Assembly (NCBI RefSeq): GCF_021026295.1 | Contig: NZ_JAJNDA010000005.1 | Location: 1 to 64,000 of the forward strand | DNA: 64,000 nucleotides | Direction of reading: 5' to 3' | DNA from: Actinomycetospora soli | Lineage (GTDB): Bacteria > Actinomycetota > Actinomycetes > Mycobacteriales > Pseudonocardiaceae | Notes under the pieces: model-generated | What the model saw: the letters and a program-made list of their open reading frames with translations, nothing else | Told to the model about the DNA's origin: nothing | Databases searched by the model: none | Shown: in pieces, positions 26,845 through 37,319 of the stretch | Layout: each line of letters starts with the position of its first letter | Position numbering within the stretch: position 1 is the first letter of the stretch | Position numbers and translations under genes: made by a program

Positions 26845-27591
26845 GTGACCGAGGGTGAGCAGGGAGTCCGCCTGCAGAAGGTGCTCAGCGAGGCCGGCGT
26901 GGCCTCGCGGCGGCAGGCCGAGATCCTGATGCGCCAGGGCCGGGTGGAGGTCGACGGCGAGGTCGTCACGGAGATGGGCCGCCGCGTCGACCCGGACACC
27001 AGCGTCATCCACGTCGACGGCAGCCGCATCGTCACCGACGTGGAGACCGTGCACCTCGCGCTGAACAAGCCCGAGGGGATGCTCTCGACGATGTGGGACG
27101 GCGAGGGCCGGCGCTGCGTCGGCGACGTCGTGCTGGAGAAGGCGGGCTCGACGAAGGGCCTCTTCCACGTCGGGCGGCTCGACGCGGCGACCGAGGGTCT
27201 GCTGCTGCTCACGAACGACGGCGAGCTGGCGAACCGGCTGATGCACCCGTCCTACGAGGTGCCCAAGACCTACCTCGCCGAGATCCGCACGCCGATCGCG
27301 AAGGACCTCGGGAAGCGGCTGCGCGAGGGCGTCGAGCTCGACGACGGGCCCGCCGCGGTGGACAGCTTCAAGGTGATCGACCGGTCGGGCGCGCGGGTGA
27401 TGGTCGAGGTCGTGCTGCACGAGGGCCGCAACCGGATCGTGCGCCGCCTGTTCGACGCCGTCGACAAGCCCGTCGAGCGGCTGGTGCGCACCGCGGTGGG
27501 CGAGGTGCGCCTCGGTGACCAGCGTCCGGGCACGCTGCGCAAGCTCGGGCGCGGCGAGGTGGGAGCGTTGTACCACGCGGTGGGCCTGTAG
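26845..27591 (+). CDS. rluB: Ribosomal large subunit pseudouridine synthase B
   Basis: The 248-residue enzyme has an N-terminal S4 domain (RLQKVLSEAGVASRRQAEIL, residues 9-28) and an RsuA/RluB catalytic domain. The active Asp lies in HVGRLDAATEGLLLLTND near residue 113, and GRNRIVRRLFDAV is near 194. It isomerises a uridine in 23S rRNA, probably the position equivalent to U2605. The start is GTG 26845 with a leaderless promoter. It is followed by cmk and der as in Mycobacterium (Rv1711-Rv1713). Confidence 0.92.
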   Translation: MTEGEQGVRLQKVLSEAGVASRRQAEILMRQGRVEVDGEVVTEMGRRVDPDTSVIHVDGSRIVTDVETVHLALNKPEGMLSTMWDGEGRRCVGDVVLEKAGSTKGLFHVGRLDAATEGLLLLTNDGELANRLMHPSYEVPKTYLAEIRTPIAKDLGKRLREGVELDDGPAAVDSFKVIDRSGARVMVEVVLHEGRNRIVRRLFDAVDKPVERLVRTAVGEVRLGDQRPGTLRKLGRGEVGALYHAVGL

Positions 27592-27656
27592 GCGGCTTCA
27601 TCAGGCACAATGGACTCCCGGACGCACGTGTGGTCGACGTTCGGGAGGCGCTGGTC

Positions 27657-28412
27657 GTGGAGAAGGTCCTGCAGGGAGTCGTGGCGGTCGACGGACCGTC
27701 GGGCACCGGCAAGTCGACGACCGCCCGCGGCCTGGCGATGCGCCTCGGCGCCCGCTACCTCGACACCGGCGCGATGTACCGGGCGGCCACCCTCGCGGTG
27801 ATGCGCTCCGGCGTCGCGCTGGACGCGACGGTCACCGACGCGGACGGGCACGACGACGCCGTCGCGGTGGCGCTCGCGGCCGACCTCGTCATGTCCACCG
27901 ACCCGGCCGAGCCGCGGGTCCGCCTCGGCGGCGAGGACGTCGGCGCGGAGATCCGCGGCGCGGAGGTCACCCGGAACGTCTCGGCGATCTCGGCGCTGAC
28001 CGAGGTCCGCCACCACCTCGTGGCCGAGCAGCGGCGGATCCTCGCCGAGGCACGGCAGGACGGGTCGGGCATCGTCGTCGAGGGCCGCGACATCGGCACC
28101 GTCGTCGCCCCGGACGCCGACCTGAAGATCTACCTCGTGGCCTCGGACACCGTCCGGGCGGGCCGCCGCAGCGCGGAGGACACGTCCGCCGGCCGCGCCA
28201 CCGACGCCACCGCCACGGGCGCCGACCTCGCCCGCCGCGACCGGCTCGACTCCTCCCGGGCCGCCTCCCCGCTGCGGGCCGCCGAGGACGCCGTCGAGGT
28301 GGACACCTCGACGCTCGACGTCGAGGGCGTCCTCGACCGACTCGAAGAACTCGCCGCCGAGCGCGGCATGCTGGTTCCCGCGCTGGCCGAGTCCAGCGCC
28401 AACGGAAGGTAA
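27657..28412 (+). CDS. cmk: Cytidylate kinase
   Basis: The 251-residue kinase phosphorylates CMP and dCMP. The P-loop GPSGTGKSTTARGLA is near residues 13-27 and is followed by ARYLDTGAMYRAATL. The CMP-binding GRDIGTVVAPDADLKIYL segment is near 142. GTG 27657 is chosen since GGGAGG lies eight bases before it and the protein then begins just before the first beta strand. GTG 27630 in frame is the alternative. The TAA stop is unusual for this GC content. A gap of three bases separates it from der. Confidence 0.93.
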   Translation: MEKVLQGVVAVDGPSGTGKSTTARGLAMRLGARYLDTGAMYRAATLAVMRSGVALDATVTDADGHDDAVAVALAADLVMSTDPAEPRVRLGGEDVGAEIRGAEVTRNVSAISALTEVRHHLVAEQRRILAEARQDGSGIVVEGRDIGTVVAPDADLKIYLVASDTVRAGRRSAEDTSAGRATDATATGADLARRDRLDSSRAASPLRAAEDAVEVDTSTLDVEGVLDRLEELAAERGMLVPALAESSANGR

Positions 28413-28415
28413 GAC

Positions 28416-29789
28416 GTGACGCAGGAACTGCCTGCGGATTTTGACCTGCCCGAGCACGACCTCGAGCGCCCGGCCCAGCCGGTGCTCGCGGTCGTCGGGC
28501 GTCCGAACGTCGGCAAGTCGACGTTGGTCAACCGCATCATCGGCCGCCGCGAGGCGGTCGTCCAGGACGTCCCGGGCGTGACCCGTGACCGGGTCGCCTA
28601 CGACGCCCTGTGGAACGGGCGCCGCTTCACCCTGGTCGACACCGGGGGCTGGACCCCCGACGCCAAGGGCATGCAGGCCGCCATCTCGGCGCAGGCCGAG
28701 ACCGCGATGGCCACCGCCGACGCGATCCTGCTCGTCGTCGACGGGCAGGTCGGCGCGACGTCGGTCGACGAGGCCGTGGCGCGGACGCTGCGCCGGTCGG
28801 ACCGGCCGGTGCTGCTCGCCGCCACGAAGGTCGACGACGAGCGCGGGCTCGGCGAGATCGCCGCGCTCTGGCGCCTCGGGCTCGGCGAGCCGCACCCGGT
28901 GTCCGGTCTGCACGGCCGCGGTTCGGGCGACCTGCTCGACGCCGTGCTCGACGTGCTGCCGGAGTCCCCGCGCGACGACGTCGACCTCGAGGGCGGCCCG
29001 CGGCGCGTGGCGCTGGTGGGCAAGCCCAACGTCGGGAAGTCCTCACTGCTCAACCAGCTCACCGGGGAGAACCGCTCGGTGGTCGACGCGACCGCCGGCA
29101 CGACGACGGACCCGGTGGACTCGCTCGTCGAGATCGACGGGCAGACCTGGCAGCTCGTCGACACCGCGGGCCTGCGCCGCAAGGTCCACCAGGCCTCCGG
29201 CATGGAGTACTACGCGTCGCTGCGCACCAAGGCCGCCATCGAGGCGGCCGAGGTGACCGTGCTGCTGCTCGACGCCTCGGAGCCGATCAGCGAGCAGGAC
29301 CTCCGGGTGGCCACGCAGGTCACCGAGGCGGGCCGCGCGCTCGTGCTGGCGATGAACAAGTGGGACCTCGTCGACGAGGACCGCCGCACCGCGATGAAGC
29401 GCGAGCTCGAGCGGGCCCTCGTGCGCCTGCCCTGGGTGGAGCGGGTCAACATCTCGGCCCGCACCGGCCGCGCGGTGCAGAAGCTGGCCCCGGCGATGCG
29501 CACGGCGCTGGAGAACTGGGACCGCCGCATCCCGACCGGGCGGCTCAACCAGTGGCTCGCCGACATCGTCGCCGCCACGCCGCCGCCCGTGCGCGGCGGC
29601 AAGCAGCCGAAGATCCTCTACGCCACCCAGGCGCAGAGCCGTCCGCCGACGTTCGTCCTGTTCACCTCCGGCTTCCTCGAGGCGGGCTACCGCCGCTTCC
29701 TCGAGCGCAAGCTCCGCGAGGCCTTCGACCTCACGGGCACGCCGATCCAGATCAACGTGCGCGTCCGGGAGAAGCGCAGGAAGAGCTAG
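28416..29789 (+). CDS. der: GTPase Der (EngA), ribosome assembly
   Basis: The 457-residue protein has two GTPase domains in tandem. The first G1 motif is GRPNVGKST near residue 28 and the second GKPNVGKSS near 202. G3 motifs DTGG and DTAG, and G4 motifs ATKVD and MNKWD, are visible. The C-terminal KH-like domain runs from about 370 to the end. Der acts in 50S subunit assembly. GTG 28416 follows GGAAGG. The stop TAG is within a CTAG that is also the stop of the facing LuxR-type gene. Confidence 0.95.
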   Translation: MTQELPADFDLPEHDLERPAQPVLAVVGRPNVGKSTLVNRIIGRREAVVQDVPGVTRDRVAYDALWNGRRFTLVDTGGWTPDAKGMQAAISAQAETAMATADAILLVVDGQVGATSVDEAVARTLRRSDRPVLLAATKVDDERGLGEIAALWRLGLGEPHPVSGLHGRGSGDLLDAVLDVLPESPRDDVDLEGGPRRVALVGKPNVGKSSLLNQLTGENRSVVDATAGTTTDPVDSLVEIDGQTWQLVDTAGLRRKVHQASGMEYYASLRTKAAIEAAEVTVLLLDASEPISEQDLRVATQVTEAGRALVLAMNKWDLVDEDRRTAMKRELERALVRLPWVERVNISARTGRAVQKLAPAMRTALENWDRRIPTGRLNQWLADIVAATPPPVRGGKQPKILYATQAQSRPPTFVLFTSGFLEAGYRRFLERKLREAFDLTGTPIQINVRVREKRRKS

Positions 29790-32404
29790 GCGGGACCGTC
29801 CGGCCGGGGCCCGGCCACCACGACGAGGGCCGCGCGGTCGGAGAGCCCGAGGCGCGAGCACGCGCGGTAGATGTGCGACTCCACGGTGCGCACCGAGACC
29901 TGGAGCCGGCCGGCGATCTGCCGGTTGGTCAGGCCCTCGCCCGCGAGGTGGGCGATCTCGCGTTCCCGGGCCGAGAGCACGACGGGGGTCCCGGCGGCGT
30001 CGAGCGCCGGGGTGCGGAGCCCCTCGCACGCGGCGGCGAGCCGGCGGGCCCGCCGTTCCGCCTCGGCCGCGGCCACCAGCCCGCCGTCGACCCGGGCGGC
30101 CGCGGCGGCCTGGGCCGCGGCGTCGGCCGCCTCCGGGCGCATGCCGGCGCGCTCGAGCCGCCCGGCCACCGCGAGGAGCTGCTCGTGGTCCCCCGCCGCG
30201 GCCGCGTGGTCCGCGGCCAGCCTCGACCGGGGCGAGCCGACCTGCTCGTCGAGCTCACGGAGCCGCGCCGCCTGGTCGTGGTCGCCGAGCCGCACGGCCG
30301 TCTGGCGGGCGAACACCTCGGCGGCCGCGATGCCGACGGCGCGGCAGCGCTCGGCGGCCCGACGGGCGGTGTCGACGGCGTCCTGCCGTGCGCCGGCGGC
30401 TGCGTGTCCCCAGGCCCGGGCGAGGTCGATCTCGAACTCCGTCATCGCCACCTGCGGGTGCCGCCGGTCCTCCGCCGCGGCGAGCGCGGCCCGGGCCGCC
30501 GCCGCGTCCCCGAGCATCCCGTGGCACTGCGCGACCAGGGCGAGCAGCCAGGCCGCCCAGCCGCCGCCGTGTCCGGGGAACACGGTGAGCACGCCCTCCA
30601 GCGCGGGGACCGCCGACCGCGGCGAGCCGAACACCGACCCCAGCCGGCCCTCGAAGAGCGCCACCCAGAGGGCACCCTCGGCGCCGGGGAGCCCGCGCGC
30701 CCACGCGAGCCGGCGCCGCGCCGCCTCCGGCTCGCCCCGCAGGTGGGCGTCGAGGATCTCGCTGAAGGCGAGGTTCCCGGCGTAGTTCACCATCACGCGG
30801 CCCCGCAGCGCCGCCGCGAGCCCGCGCTCGACGAGGTCGGCGGGCGGGCGTCCGTCCCCGACGAGCGCGCGGGCGTACCCGAGTCCCCAGCTCACGAGGA
30901 CGACGTCGTCGTCGTTCGGGTCCGGTGCGGCGAGCACCCGCTCGCCGCGGACGGTCGCCGCGGTGACCTCGCCGCGGCACGCGGCGATGACGCACCGGAT
31001 GCCGTCGTACCGGGGGTCCTCGGGGGCGGGACCGGTGGTCGCCGCGGACCGCTGCTCGGCCTCGCGGAGCACGTGCTCGCCGCCGTCCAGGGCATCCGAG
31101 CCCGAGGCGCCGAAGTGGGCCACCAGGGTCCGCAGCAGCACCGCGCGGGTCACCTCGTCCTGGTCGGCCGCCTCCTCGGCGGCCACGGCGAGGAGCGCGT
31201 CGGCCTCGTCGGCGCGCAGCAGGTAGACGAGGAGCGCAGCGAGGGCGGCGCGGGCGTCGAACCCGCCGCCCGCCCCGATCGCGGCGCGCAGGAGCCGCTC
31301 GGCCAGGGCGAAGTCGCTCAGCCCGGACGCCTGGCGGGCAGCGGTGAGGAGCAGGTGCGGGTCCGGGCGGCGGCCGTTGTCGAGGGACAGCACGGCCCGC
31401 CGCAGGTCGTCCCCGACCCGGCCGCCGTCCGTGTCGGCCGCGCCCGCCAGCGCGTCGGAGAGTTCCGCCCGCAGCCGGCGGGCCCGCGGGATGCCGAGGC
31501 GCGACCGGACCACCTCCCCGTAGAGCGGGTGGGCGGGGCGGGCGTCCCAGCGGTCGCCCGCCTCCTCCAGGGCGACGAGCGCCCGCTGGGCGGTCTCCTC
31601 CACGGCGTCGGCCCCGGCGAGCCGCTCGAGCAGGTCGAGGTCGAGGGGCTCGACGACGGCGAGGAGCTCGAGGACCCGCTGCTGGGGTCCGGACAGTCCC
31701 GCCAGGCGCGCACCGACCAGGTCGGTCAGCACCGGGGACAGCGTGACCTCGCCGGACCACACCCACGAGCCGTTCTCGACCCGCAGGTGGCCGGCGGCGC
31801 GCTCGCCGTCGACGAGATGGCGCAACCACAGCAGGTTGCCGCCCGAGATGTCGTGCAGCCGCCGGGCCGTGACCGGCTCCACGGGTGCGCCGAGGGCCCC
31901 GGCCAGCGCGGCCACCGTGCGCTCCCGGTCGAGGGGCCCGACGTCGAGCCGCGCGGCCACGTCGTCCTTCCAGAGGGCGGTGACCGCCTCGGGGGCGGGC
32001 TCGCCGCTGCGGGCGGTCAGCACGAGCCGCACCCCGCGGCCGACCAGACGACCGACCGCGACGGCCGAGAGCTCGTCGAGCAGGTGGGCGTCGTCGACGA
32101 GCAGGACGTCGCGGCCGTCGCGGGGACCGAGCGAGGCCACCGCGCGCTGCAGGCCCGACAGGTCCGCTGACACCTCGGGGAGCACGTCGAGCAGCGCGCC
32201 GAGCGGGAGCTCGCGGGCGGACGCCGTGGCCCGGACGATCCCGAGGACGTGGGCCCGCCCCAGCCGGTCGAGCAGCTCCCGGGCGAGGCGGCTCTTCCCG
32301 ACCCCGGCCGCGCCGACGAGGACGACCGCCCCGTGGTCGGCCAGCGCCGACGACGCCCGCGCCAGCTCGTCCTCGCGGCCGGTGAACGGCCAGCCCCCGC
32401 TCAC
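29786..32404 (-). CDS. Large ATP-binding LuxR-type regulator (LAL), downstream copy
   Basis: The 872-residue regulator has an N-terminal AAA/NB-ARC-like ATPase with Walker [19 protein letters not shown] near residues 28-45 and Walker [13 protein letters not shown] near 99. A long Ala-rich helical middle (about 300-800) looks TPR-like. The C-terminal LuxR helix-turn-helix is [20 protein letters not shown] near 827-846. LAL proteins activate catabolic or antibiotic genes in response to unknown inducers. GTG 32404 overlaps the stop of a paralog (GTGA). The two proteins are alike throughout, which points to tandem duplication. No clear target gene lies downstream. Confidence 0.88.
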   Translation of the reverse strand: MSGGWPFTGREDELARASSALADHGAVVLVGAAGVGKSRLARELLDRLGRAHVLGIVRATASARELPLGALLDVLPEVSADLSGLQRAVASLGPRDGRDVLLVDDAHLLDELSAVAVGRLVGRGVRLVLTARSGEPAPEAVTALWKDDVAARLDVGPLDRERTVAALAGALGAPVEPVTARRLHDISGGNLLWLRHLVDGERAAGHLRVENGSWVWSGEVTLSPVLTDLVGARLAGLSGPQQRVLELLAVVEPLDLDLLERLAGADAVEETAQRALVALEEAGDRWDARPAHPLYGEVVRSRLGIPRARRLRAELSDALAGAADTDGGRVGDDLRRAVLSLDNGRRPDPHLLLTAARQASGLSDFALAERLLRAAIGAGGGFDARAALAALLVYLLRADEADALLAVAAEEAADQDEVTRAVLLRTLVAHFGASGSDALDGGEHVLREAEQRSAATTGPAPEDPRYDGIRCVIAACRGEVTAATVRGERVLAAPDPNDDDVVLVSWGLGYARALVGDGRPPADLVERGLAAALRGRVMVNYAGNLAFSEILDAHLRGEPEAARRRLAWARGLPGAEGALWVALFEGRLGSVFGSPRSAVPALEGVLTVFPGHGGGWAAWLLALVAQCHGMLGDAAAARAALAAAEDRRHPQVAMTEFEIDLARAWGHAAAGARQDAVDTARRAAERCRAVGIAAAEVFARQTAVRLGDHDQAARLRELDEQVGSPRSRLAADHAAAAGDHEQLLAVAGRLERAGMRPEAADAAAQAAAAARVDGGLVAAAEAERRARRLAAACEGLRTPALDAAGTPVVLSAREREIAHLAGEGLTNRQIAGRLQVSVRTVESHIYRACSRLGLSDRAALVVVAGPRPDGPA

Positions 32405-34992
32405 GACACCCGGCGCGACGCGGCGACGGTCACGAGGGCCGCCCGGTCGGGCAGGCCGAGCCGGGAGCAGGCGCGGTAGACGTGGGACTCGACGGTGCGC
32501 ACCGAGACGTGCAGCCGTTCGGCGATCTGCCGGTTGGTCAGGCCCTCACCGGCGAGCAGGGCGACCTCCCGCTCGCGGTCGGACAGCGGGACCGGCGCGT
32601 CCGCCTCGGCGAGGGCGGGGGTCCGCGCCCCCTCCCCGGTCGCGGCGAGCATCCGCGCCCGCTCCTCGGCCTCGGTGGCGACGACGAGCCGACGGTCGCG
32701 GCGGGCGGTCGCGGCCGCCTGCGCGGCGGCGTCGGCGGCCTCCAGGACCATCCCCGCCACCTCGAGGTCGCCCGCCACCGCGAGGAGCCGGTCGGGGTCC
32801 TGCGCGGCGAGTGCCTCCGCGTGGGCCCGCGCGCCGCGGGAGCGCGGGGTGCCGAGCCGCCGGTCCAGCTCGCCCAGCCGGGCGGCCTGGTCCCGGTCCC
32901 CGAGGCGGACCGCGGTCTGGCGCAGCAGGACCTCCGCGGCGTGCGTGCCCAGGTCGGCGCACCGCCGGGCGCCGCGGTGCGCCGCGTCCACGGCCTCGCG
33001 CACGGCCCCGGACGCCGCGGCGGTCCAGGCGTGGGCGAGGTCGTACTCGTGCTCCACCACCGGGATGTGGGGGTGCCGGCGCCGGCGGGCGTCCTCGAGG
33101 GCGGCGCGCGCGGCGGCACCGTCGCCGAGCACCCCGTGGCACTGGGCGACGAGCGCGGCCCCCCAGCCGCCCCAGCCGCCGCCGTGCCCGGGGAAGGACG
33201 GCAGCGCGGACTCGAGCGCCCGGATCGCGGTGCGGGGGAGTCCGGCGCCGCGGGCGACGCGGCCGTCGTAGACCGCGGCGAAGCTCGGGGCCTGTGGGCC
33301 GGTGAGGCCGTGGATCCAGTCGAGCCGACGGCGGGCCCGGGCGGGCTCGCCGCGCAGGTCGGCGTCGAGGAGCTCCATGTAGCCGATGTTGGCGGTGACG
33401 GTCGCGGTGATGCCGTGCCGGGCGGCCTCGATGCCGCGCTGCAGCAGTGGCCGCAGGTCGCCGCGGTCGCCGGTGAGCGCCCCGAGCAGGCCGAGGACGA
33501 AGCACGCGAGCGCGACGGTCTCGTCCGGTCGGGCCGGGTCGTCGACGACCGCCTCGGCGAGCTCCCGCGCCTCGGGGATCCGCCCCGCCGACCCGAGGAA
33601 CATCGCGCGCAACGCGTCGTAGGCCGGGTGGGGCCGCCCGCCGTGGTGGGCGGCCTCGTCGCGGGTGAGCAGGTCCGGACCGGAGCGGGGCGGGTCGAGC
33701 TGGAAGTGGTGGGACAGGCCGCGCAGCACGACGGCCTGCCGGCGTTCCGCCTCGGTCGCCCCGGCGCGGCCCTCGGCGACGATGACGTCGGCCTCCTCGA
33801 CCCGCATCTGGTAGTCGAGCAGGTGGGCCAGACCGAGCCGCGCCGAGAACCCGCCGCCCGCCGCGACCGCCGCCCGCAGCAGCCGCTCGGCCAGCGCGAA
33901 GTCGCGCAGGCCGGACGCCTGGACCGAGGCCGCGACGAGCGCGTCGGGGTCGAGGGGGCGGTCGCTGCCCAGGTCGAGCACCGCGCGACGCAGGCCGTCC
34001 CCGGCCCGCCGTCCGCCGGTGCGGGCGAGGGCCTCGGACAGCTCGCCGCGGAGCCGCCGGGCGCGGGGGACGCTCATCGTGGCGCGGACCGACTCGCCGT
34101 AGAGCGGGTGGGCGAGCCGGACCTCCCAGCGGTCGCCGTCGGGCAGGACCACCACGAGCCCCCGGTCGGCGACCTCCTCGACCACGGCCTCGCCGACCAG
34201 CGTGCCGAGCATGCCCGGCCCCAGCGGCTCGGCCACGGCGAGCAGCTCGAGGACCCGGCGCTGCGGGGCGGTGAGGGTGCCGATGCGGGCGTCGAGGAGG
34301 TCGCGCAGCGCGGGGGAGAGGCCGACCCGGCCGGTCCACACCCACGTCGACCCGTCGCGGGCGAGCCGCCCCGCGGCCCGCTCGCCCTCGACGAGGTGGC
34401 GCAGCCAGAGGACGTTGCCGCCGGCGGTCTCGTGCAGCAGGCGGGCCGTGCGCGCCTCGAGCGGCCCGCCGAGCACGGTCGCGAGGACGGCGGCGGACTC
34501 GTCGCGGGTGAACGGCTCCAGCTCGATCCGCGGGGCGTCCTCGTCCTTCCACAGGGCGGTCACCGCGTCCGGCGTGGGTTCGCCGCTGCGCAGGGTGACC
34601 ACGAGGCGCGCGTGGCCGCCGTGGGCGAGCTGGTGGACGACGGTGGCGGAGACGTCGTCGAGCAGGTGCGCGTCGTCCACGACCAGCAGACCGTCCGGCA
34701 CGGCGCCGAGCGCGTCGAGCGCGGCCCGGACGTGGTCGGCGTCCGGGGAGGTGACGTCCACCGCCGCGCGGGGGAGCACGTCCACGAGGGCGCCCAGCGG
34801 GATCTCCTGCGCGGAGGACGTCGCGCGGACCGTCCCGACGACGGGTCCGCGGCTGCGGGCGGCCAGCTCGCGGGCCAGGCGGCTCTTCCCGACCCCGGCG
34901 GGACCGCCCAGGATCACCGCACCGCGGTCGCGGAGGGCGGCACCGGCGGCGGCCAGGACCTCGTCGCGCGCGGTGAACGGCCAGGTCTCCAT
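32401..34992 (-). CDS. Large ATP-binding LuxR-type regulator (LAL), upstream copy
   Basis: The 863-residue protein has the same plan as its neighbour: Walker [19 protein letters not shown] near 27-44, Walker [13 protein letters not shown] near 99-110, helical repeats in the middle, and the LuxR motif [20 protein letters not shown] near 820-839. ATG 34992 is used. Similarity to the downstream protein extends over start, ATPase and C-terminus, so the pair arose by duplication and is translated in one coupled operon. An inverted repeat TTCACCAT/ATGGTGAA lies 45 bases upstream of the start and is the best operator candidate. The inducer is unknown. Confidence 0.88.
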   Translation of the reverse strand: METWPFTARDEVLAAAGAALRDRGAVILGGPAGVGKSRLARELAARSRGPVVGTVRATSSAQEIPLGALVDVLPRAAVDVTSPDADHVRAALDALGAVPDGLLVVDDAHLLDDVSATVVHQLAHGGHARLVVTLRSGEPTPDAVTALWKDEDAPRIELEPFTRDESAAVLATVLGGPLEARTARLLHETAGGNVLWLRHLVEGERAAGRLARDGSTWVWTGRVGLSPALRDLLDARIGTLTAPQRRVLELLAVAEPLGPGMLGTLVGEAVVEEVADRGLVVVLPDGDRWEVRLAHPLYGESVRATMSVPRARRLRGELSEALARTGGRRAGDGLRRAVLDLGSDRPLDPDALVAASVQASGLRDFALAERLLRAAVAAGGGFSARLGLAHLLDYQMRVEEADVIVAEGRAGATEAERRQAVVLRGLSHHFQLDPPRSGPDLLTRDEAAHHGGRPHPAYDALRAMFLGSAGRIPEARELAEAVVDDPARPDETVALACFVLGLLGALTGDRGDLRPLLQRGIEAARHGITATVTANIGYMELLDADLRGEPARARRRLDWIHGLTGPQAPSFAAVYDGRVARGAGLPRTAIRALESALPSFPGHGGGWGGWGAALVAQCHGVLGDGAAARAALEDARRRRHPHIPVVEHEYDLAHAWTAAASGAVREAVDAAHRGARRCADLGTHAAEVLLRQTAVRLGDRDQAARLGELDRRLGTPRSRGARAHAEALAAQDPDRLLAVAGDLEVAGMVLEAADAAAQAAATARRDRRLVVATEAEERARMLAATGEGARTPALAEADAPVPLSDREREVALLAGEGLTNRQIAERLHVSVRTVESHVYRACSRLGLPDRAALVTVAASRRVS

Positions 34993-35036
34993 CGTGAGGT
35001 CCGGCCCCCTCCCTGCACTCCGTCCGGGGCAGAGTG

Positions 35037-35063
35037 TTCACCATTCGCCCCAGCGATGGTGAA
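35037..35063. promoter_or_regulatory. Inverted repeat before the LAL operon, operator candidate
   Basis: TTCACCAT (35037-35044) and ATGGTGAA (35056-35063) are perfect inverted repeats with an 11-base spacer. A third related half, GTGAAC, follows at 35070. They lie in the 148-base space between the LAL operon and the divergent DinB-like gene, so one regulator could control both. Confidence 0.5.
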
Positions 35064-35140
35064 GTGCTCGTGAACTGTTCCGCCGGGGTCCGGCGGCGGT
35101 ACGGTGCGCGCGCCCGATCTGCCTCGTCAGGGGGTTCCCC

Positions 35141-35701
35141 GTGCACGATCTCGGACCTGCCACCGCCGCCGCGGCCCGCGTCGTCGCGCTGGTGACCGAC
35201 GAGGACCTCGACCGGCCCACGCCGTGCTCGGCCTGGCCGGTGCGCGACCTCGTCGAGCACCTCGCGGGCCTCGCCTGGCACTTCGCGGGCGTGGCGCGGG
35301 CGACCCCGCCGTCGTCGCCCCCGCCCGCGTCCGACCTGCCCGACGGGTGGCGGGACCTGCTCGCCGAGGAGCTCGCCGAGCTCGCCGCGGCGTGGCGTCC
35401 GGAGGAGGCGTGGCAGGGATCCGACGAGGCCGGCGGGGTCACGATGCCCCGCGCGGCGCTCGGGATCGTCGCGCTCGACGAGGTCGTGCTGCACGGCTGG
35501 GACCTCGCGGCCGCGCTCGAGGTGCCGTTCTCGGTGGCCGAGGCCGACGTCGAGGTGTGTCTGCCGTTCGTGGAGCAGGTGGCGGGGATGGACGGCGGGC
35601 CGTTCGCGCACCCGCTGCCCGGCGCGGGCGAGTCGGCCGGGCTCGAGCGGCTGCTCCGGCTGTCCGGCCGTGACCCGGCGGCCGGTCCGCCGTCGCTGTA
35701 G
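35141..35701 (+). CDS. DinB/mycothiol-dependent maleylpyruvate isomerase-like protein (TIGR03086 type)
   Basis: The 186-residue protein has the start PCSAWPVRDLVEHLAGLAWHF (residues 27-47), where the His of the LVEH helix is the usual metal ligand. The second ligand region is EVVLHGWDLAAAL near 113-125. This is the four-helix DinB_2/MDMPI_N fold common in actinobacteria and often linked to mycothiol transfer. The function of this member is unknown. GTG 35141 follows GGGGG. TACGGT near 35099 may be its -10. It is divergent from the LAL operon. Confidence 0.8.
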   Translation: MHDLGPATAAAARVVALVTDEDLDRPTPCSAWPVRDLVEHLAGLAWHFAGVARATPPSSPPPASDLPDGWRDLLAEELAELAAAWRPEEAWQGSDEAGGVTMPRAALGIVALDEVVLHGWDLAAALEVPFSVAEADVEVCLPFVEQVAGMDGGPFAHPLPGAGESAGLERLLRLSGRDPAAGPPSL

Positions 35702-35715
35702 GGCGGGTCTCCGGT

Positions 35716-35749
35716 GTCAGCGGTGGCACACGGCTGACGCCGGACGTCA
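35716..35749. repeat. Dispersed repeat, copy 2
   Basis: The first 24 bases (35716-35739) repeat the left part of the hairpin at 12079-12102 with one mismatch; similarity then fades. In this copy the right arm is different: GTCAG and GTGGC have partial partners at 35743-35762, so it folds less well. It lies between a stop codon and the tRNA-Pro promoter region. Both copies lie directly after a gene's 3' end, which may mean a shared terminator family. Confidence 0.55.
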
Positions 35750-35858
35750 GGGGTGCGCCACGATCGTCCGGCGGGGCCGACGTGATCACGACCCGTCGCC
35801 GGGGGCGCCGGGACCGATGCGGTAGTGTTCACGACGCTGCAGCGGTCGGGCAGCGGTT

Positions 35859-35935
<77 letters not shown>

Positions 35936-35942
35936 GCACGCG

Positions 35943-35985
35943 AGGCCCGCTGACACTGGTGGATTACCAGGTCAGCGGGCCTTTC
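35943..35985 (+). terminator. Intrinsic terminator of tRNA-Pro
   Basis: AGGCCCGCTGAC (35943-35954) pairs perfectly with GTCAGCGGGCCT (35971-35982), followed by TTTCT. The loop of 16 bases has a small inner stem CTGGT/ACCAG. This is the clearest Rho-independent terminator in the window. Confidence 0.85.
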
Positions 35986-36021
35986 TCGTCACCGTGGAGA
36001 TCCGCCCGTAGCGTGCCGACC

Positions 36022-36243
36022 ATGGACACGGGGACCGTGCGGACCGTGCGCACCCTCCTGGGGACGGCAGCTCTCGTCTGCGCCGCCCTCGTCGGGGGTC
36101 TCGTCAGCGTCGTCCTCGAGGACCCGACCGACGTCCGGGCCTGGGTGGGTGTCGTCCTCGCGATCGTGGCCGCCGGCCTCGTCGGGCGGGCCGACCGGTT
36201 GGTGCGACGGAACGCGGCGGGCCCGACCGATCCGGCCCGGTGA
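36022..36243 (+). CDS. Small membrane protein of unknown function
   Basis: A 73-residue protein begins at ATG 36022. Two hydrophobic segments are present, about residues 11-31 (LLGTAALVCAALVGGLVSVV) and 41-55 (WVGVVLAIVAAGLVG), then a basic Arg-rich tail. TAGCGT (36009-36014) ends seven bases before the ATG, which supports a leaderless transcript and this start rather than longer frames. No family is recognised. It stands alone between the tRNA terminator and an AraC gene. Confidence 0.65.
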   Translation: MDTGTVRTVRTLLGTAALVCAALVGGLVSVVLEDPTDVRAWVGVVLAIVAAGLVGRADRLVRRNAAGPTDPAR

Positions 36244-36314
36244 GCCGGCGCTCGGGCCATCACGGCCCTGGGCACTCATGGTGACCCCGGTTACAGTCCT
36301 CCCGACCCCGGGAG

Positions 36315-37271
36315 ATGCCGTTGACCACCAGCGCCACCGACGAGTGGGAGAGCCTGCTCTCGGCGACCCACCTGCCCTGGTCGGTGCGGGTCCCGACGAC
36401 GGGTGAGGAGTTCCGGGCCGTCGTCCGCCGGCAGTGGATCGACGACCTCGCCCTGGTCGACTGCGAGTGCGGCCCGTGCAGCGGCGTGCGGGGCCGCAGC
36501 CAGCTCGCCGCGACCGACGGCGAGCACCTCGTCGTCCTGATCAACCGTGGCGGGAGCGAGACCGTCGGGCAGGACGGGCGGGAGGCCCTGCTGCGGCCCG
36601 GCGACGCGGTGGCCTGGGACAGCGCCCGTCCGGCGCGCTTCGCGGTGTGGGAGCCCCTGGTCAAGCGCAGCCTGCTCGTCCCGCGCCAGGCGATCGAGGG
36701 CACCGATCTCGTCGGCGGTGTCGTCATCGACGGCGACGGCCCGGCCATGCAGCTCCTCGTCGGCTACCTCGACACGCTCAGTCGCACCCTGCCCCACCTC
36801 GCGGGTGCGGCGGTGACGGCGGCGCGCAACGCGACCCTCGAGCTCCTGCGCGGCGCGCTGCGGCCCGACACCGCGGTCGACCCGACCGCCGTCCGACCGG
36901 CCCTGCGCGACCGCGCGGACCGCTGGCTCGACGCGCGACTCGCCGACCGCGACGTCGGCGTCGAGACGGTGGCCGCGGCCCTCGGCGTCTCGGTGCGCAC
37001 CGTCAACCGGCTCTACCGCGACACCGGAGAGACCTTCACGACGGTGCTGCGCGCGCGGCGCCTCGCCCGGGTCCGCGCGGACCTGCTCGCCGGGGACGCG
37101 ACCGTCGCCGCCCTGGCCGCCCGCTGGGGCTTCTTCGACGCCAGCCACCTCACCCGCAGCTTCCGTGCCGCGCACGGCTGCTCGCCGCGCGAGTACCGCC
37201 GTCGCGCCACGACGTCCGAAGCGGTCGCGCTGGTACCGGCGCCGGGCGCTCCGGTACACGCGCCGACCTGA
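36315..37271 (+). CDS. AraC family transcriptional regulator
   Basis: The 318-residue regulator has an N-terminal AraC_binding_2-like sensor (about 20-190, with [19 protein letters not shown]). Its C-terminal double helix-turn-helix (about 205-305) has [20 protein letters not shown] and [23 protein letters not shown] 36315 directly follows GGAG, too close for normal Shine-Dalgarno pairing; TTG 36321 has a six-base spacing and may be the true start. TACAGT at 36292-36297 is the likely -10. The next gene, an alpha/beta hydrolase on the same strand, is a plausible target. The inducer is unknown. Confidence 0.85.
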   Translation: MPLTTSATDEWESLLSATHLPWSVRVPTTGEEFRAVVRRQWIDDLALVDCECGPCSGVRGRSQLAATDGEHLVVLINRGGSETVGQDGREALLRPGDAVAWDSARPARFAVWEPLVKRSLLVPRQAIEGTDLVGGVVIDGDGPAMQLLVGYLDTLSRTLPHLAGAAVTAARNATLELLRGALRPDTAVDPTAVRPALRDRADRWLDARLADRDVGVETVAAALGVSVRTVNRLYRDTGETFTTVLRARRLARVRADLLAGDATVAALAARWGFFDASHLTRSFRAAHGCSPREYRRRATTSEAVALVPAPGAPVHAPT

Positions 37272-37319
37272 CCCGCCCCGCGAGGCTCACGGTGCACCGG
37301 AGCACCGAGGAGGCAGGTC

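Noticed and set aside
28610-32170. A 1186-codon plus-strand open frame across der and the LAL gene
   Set aside because: Low-complexity translation in the wrong phase of der and antisense to the LAL gene.
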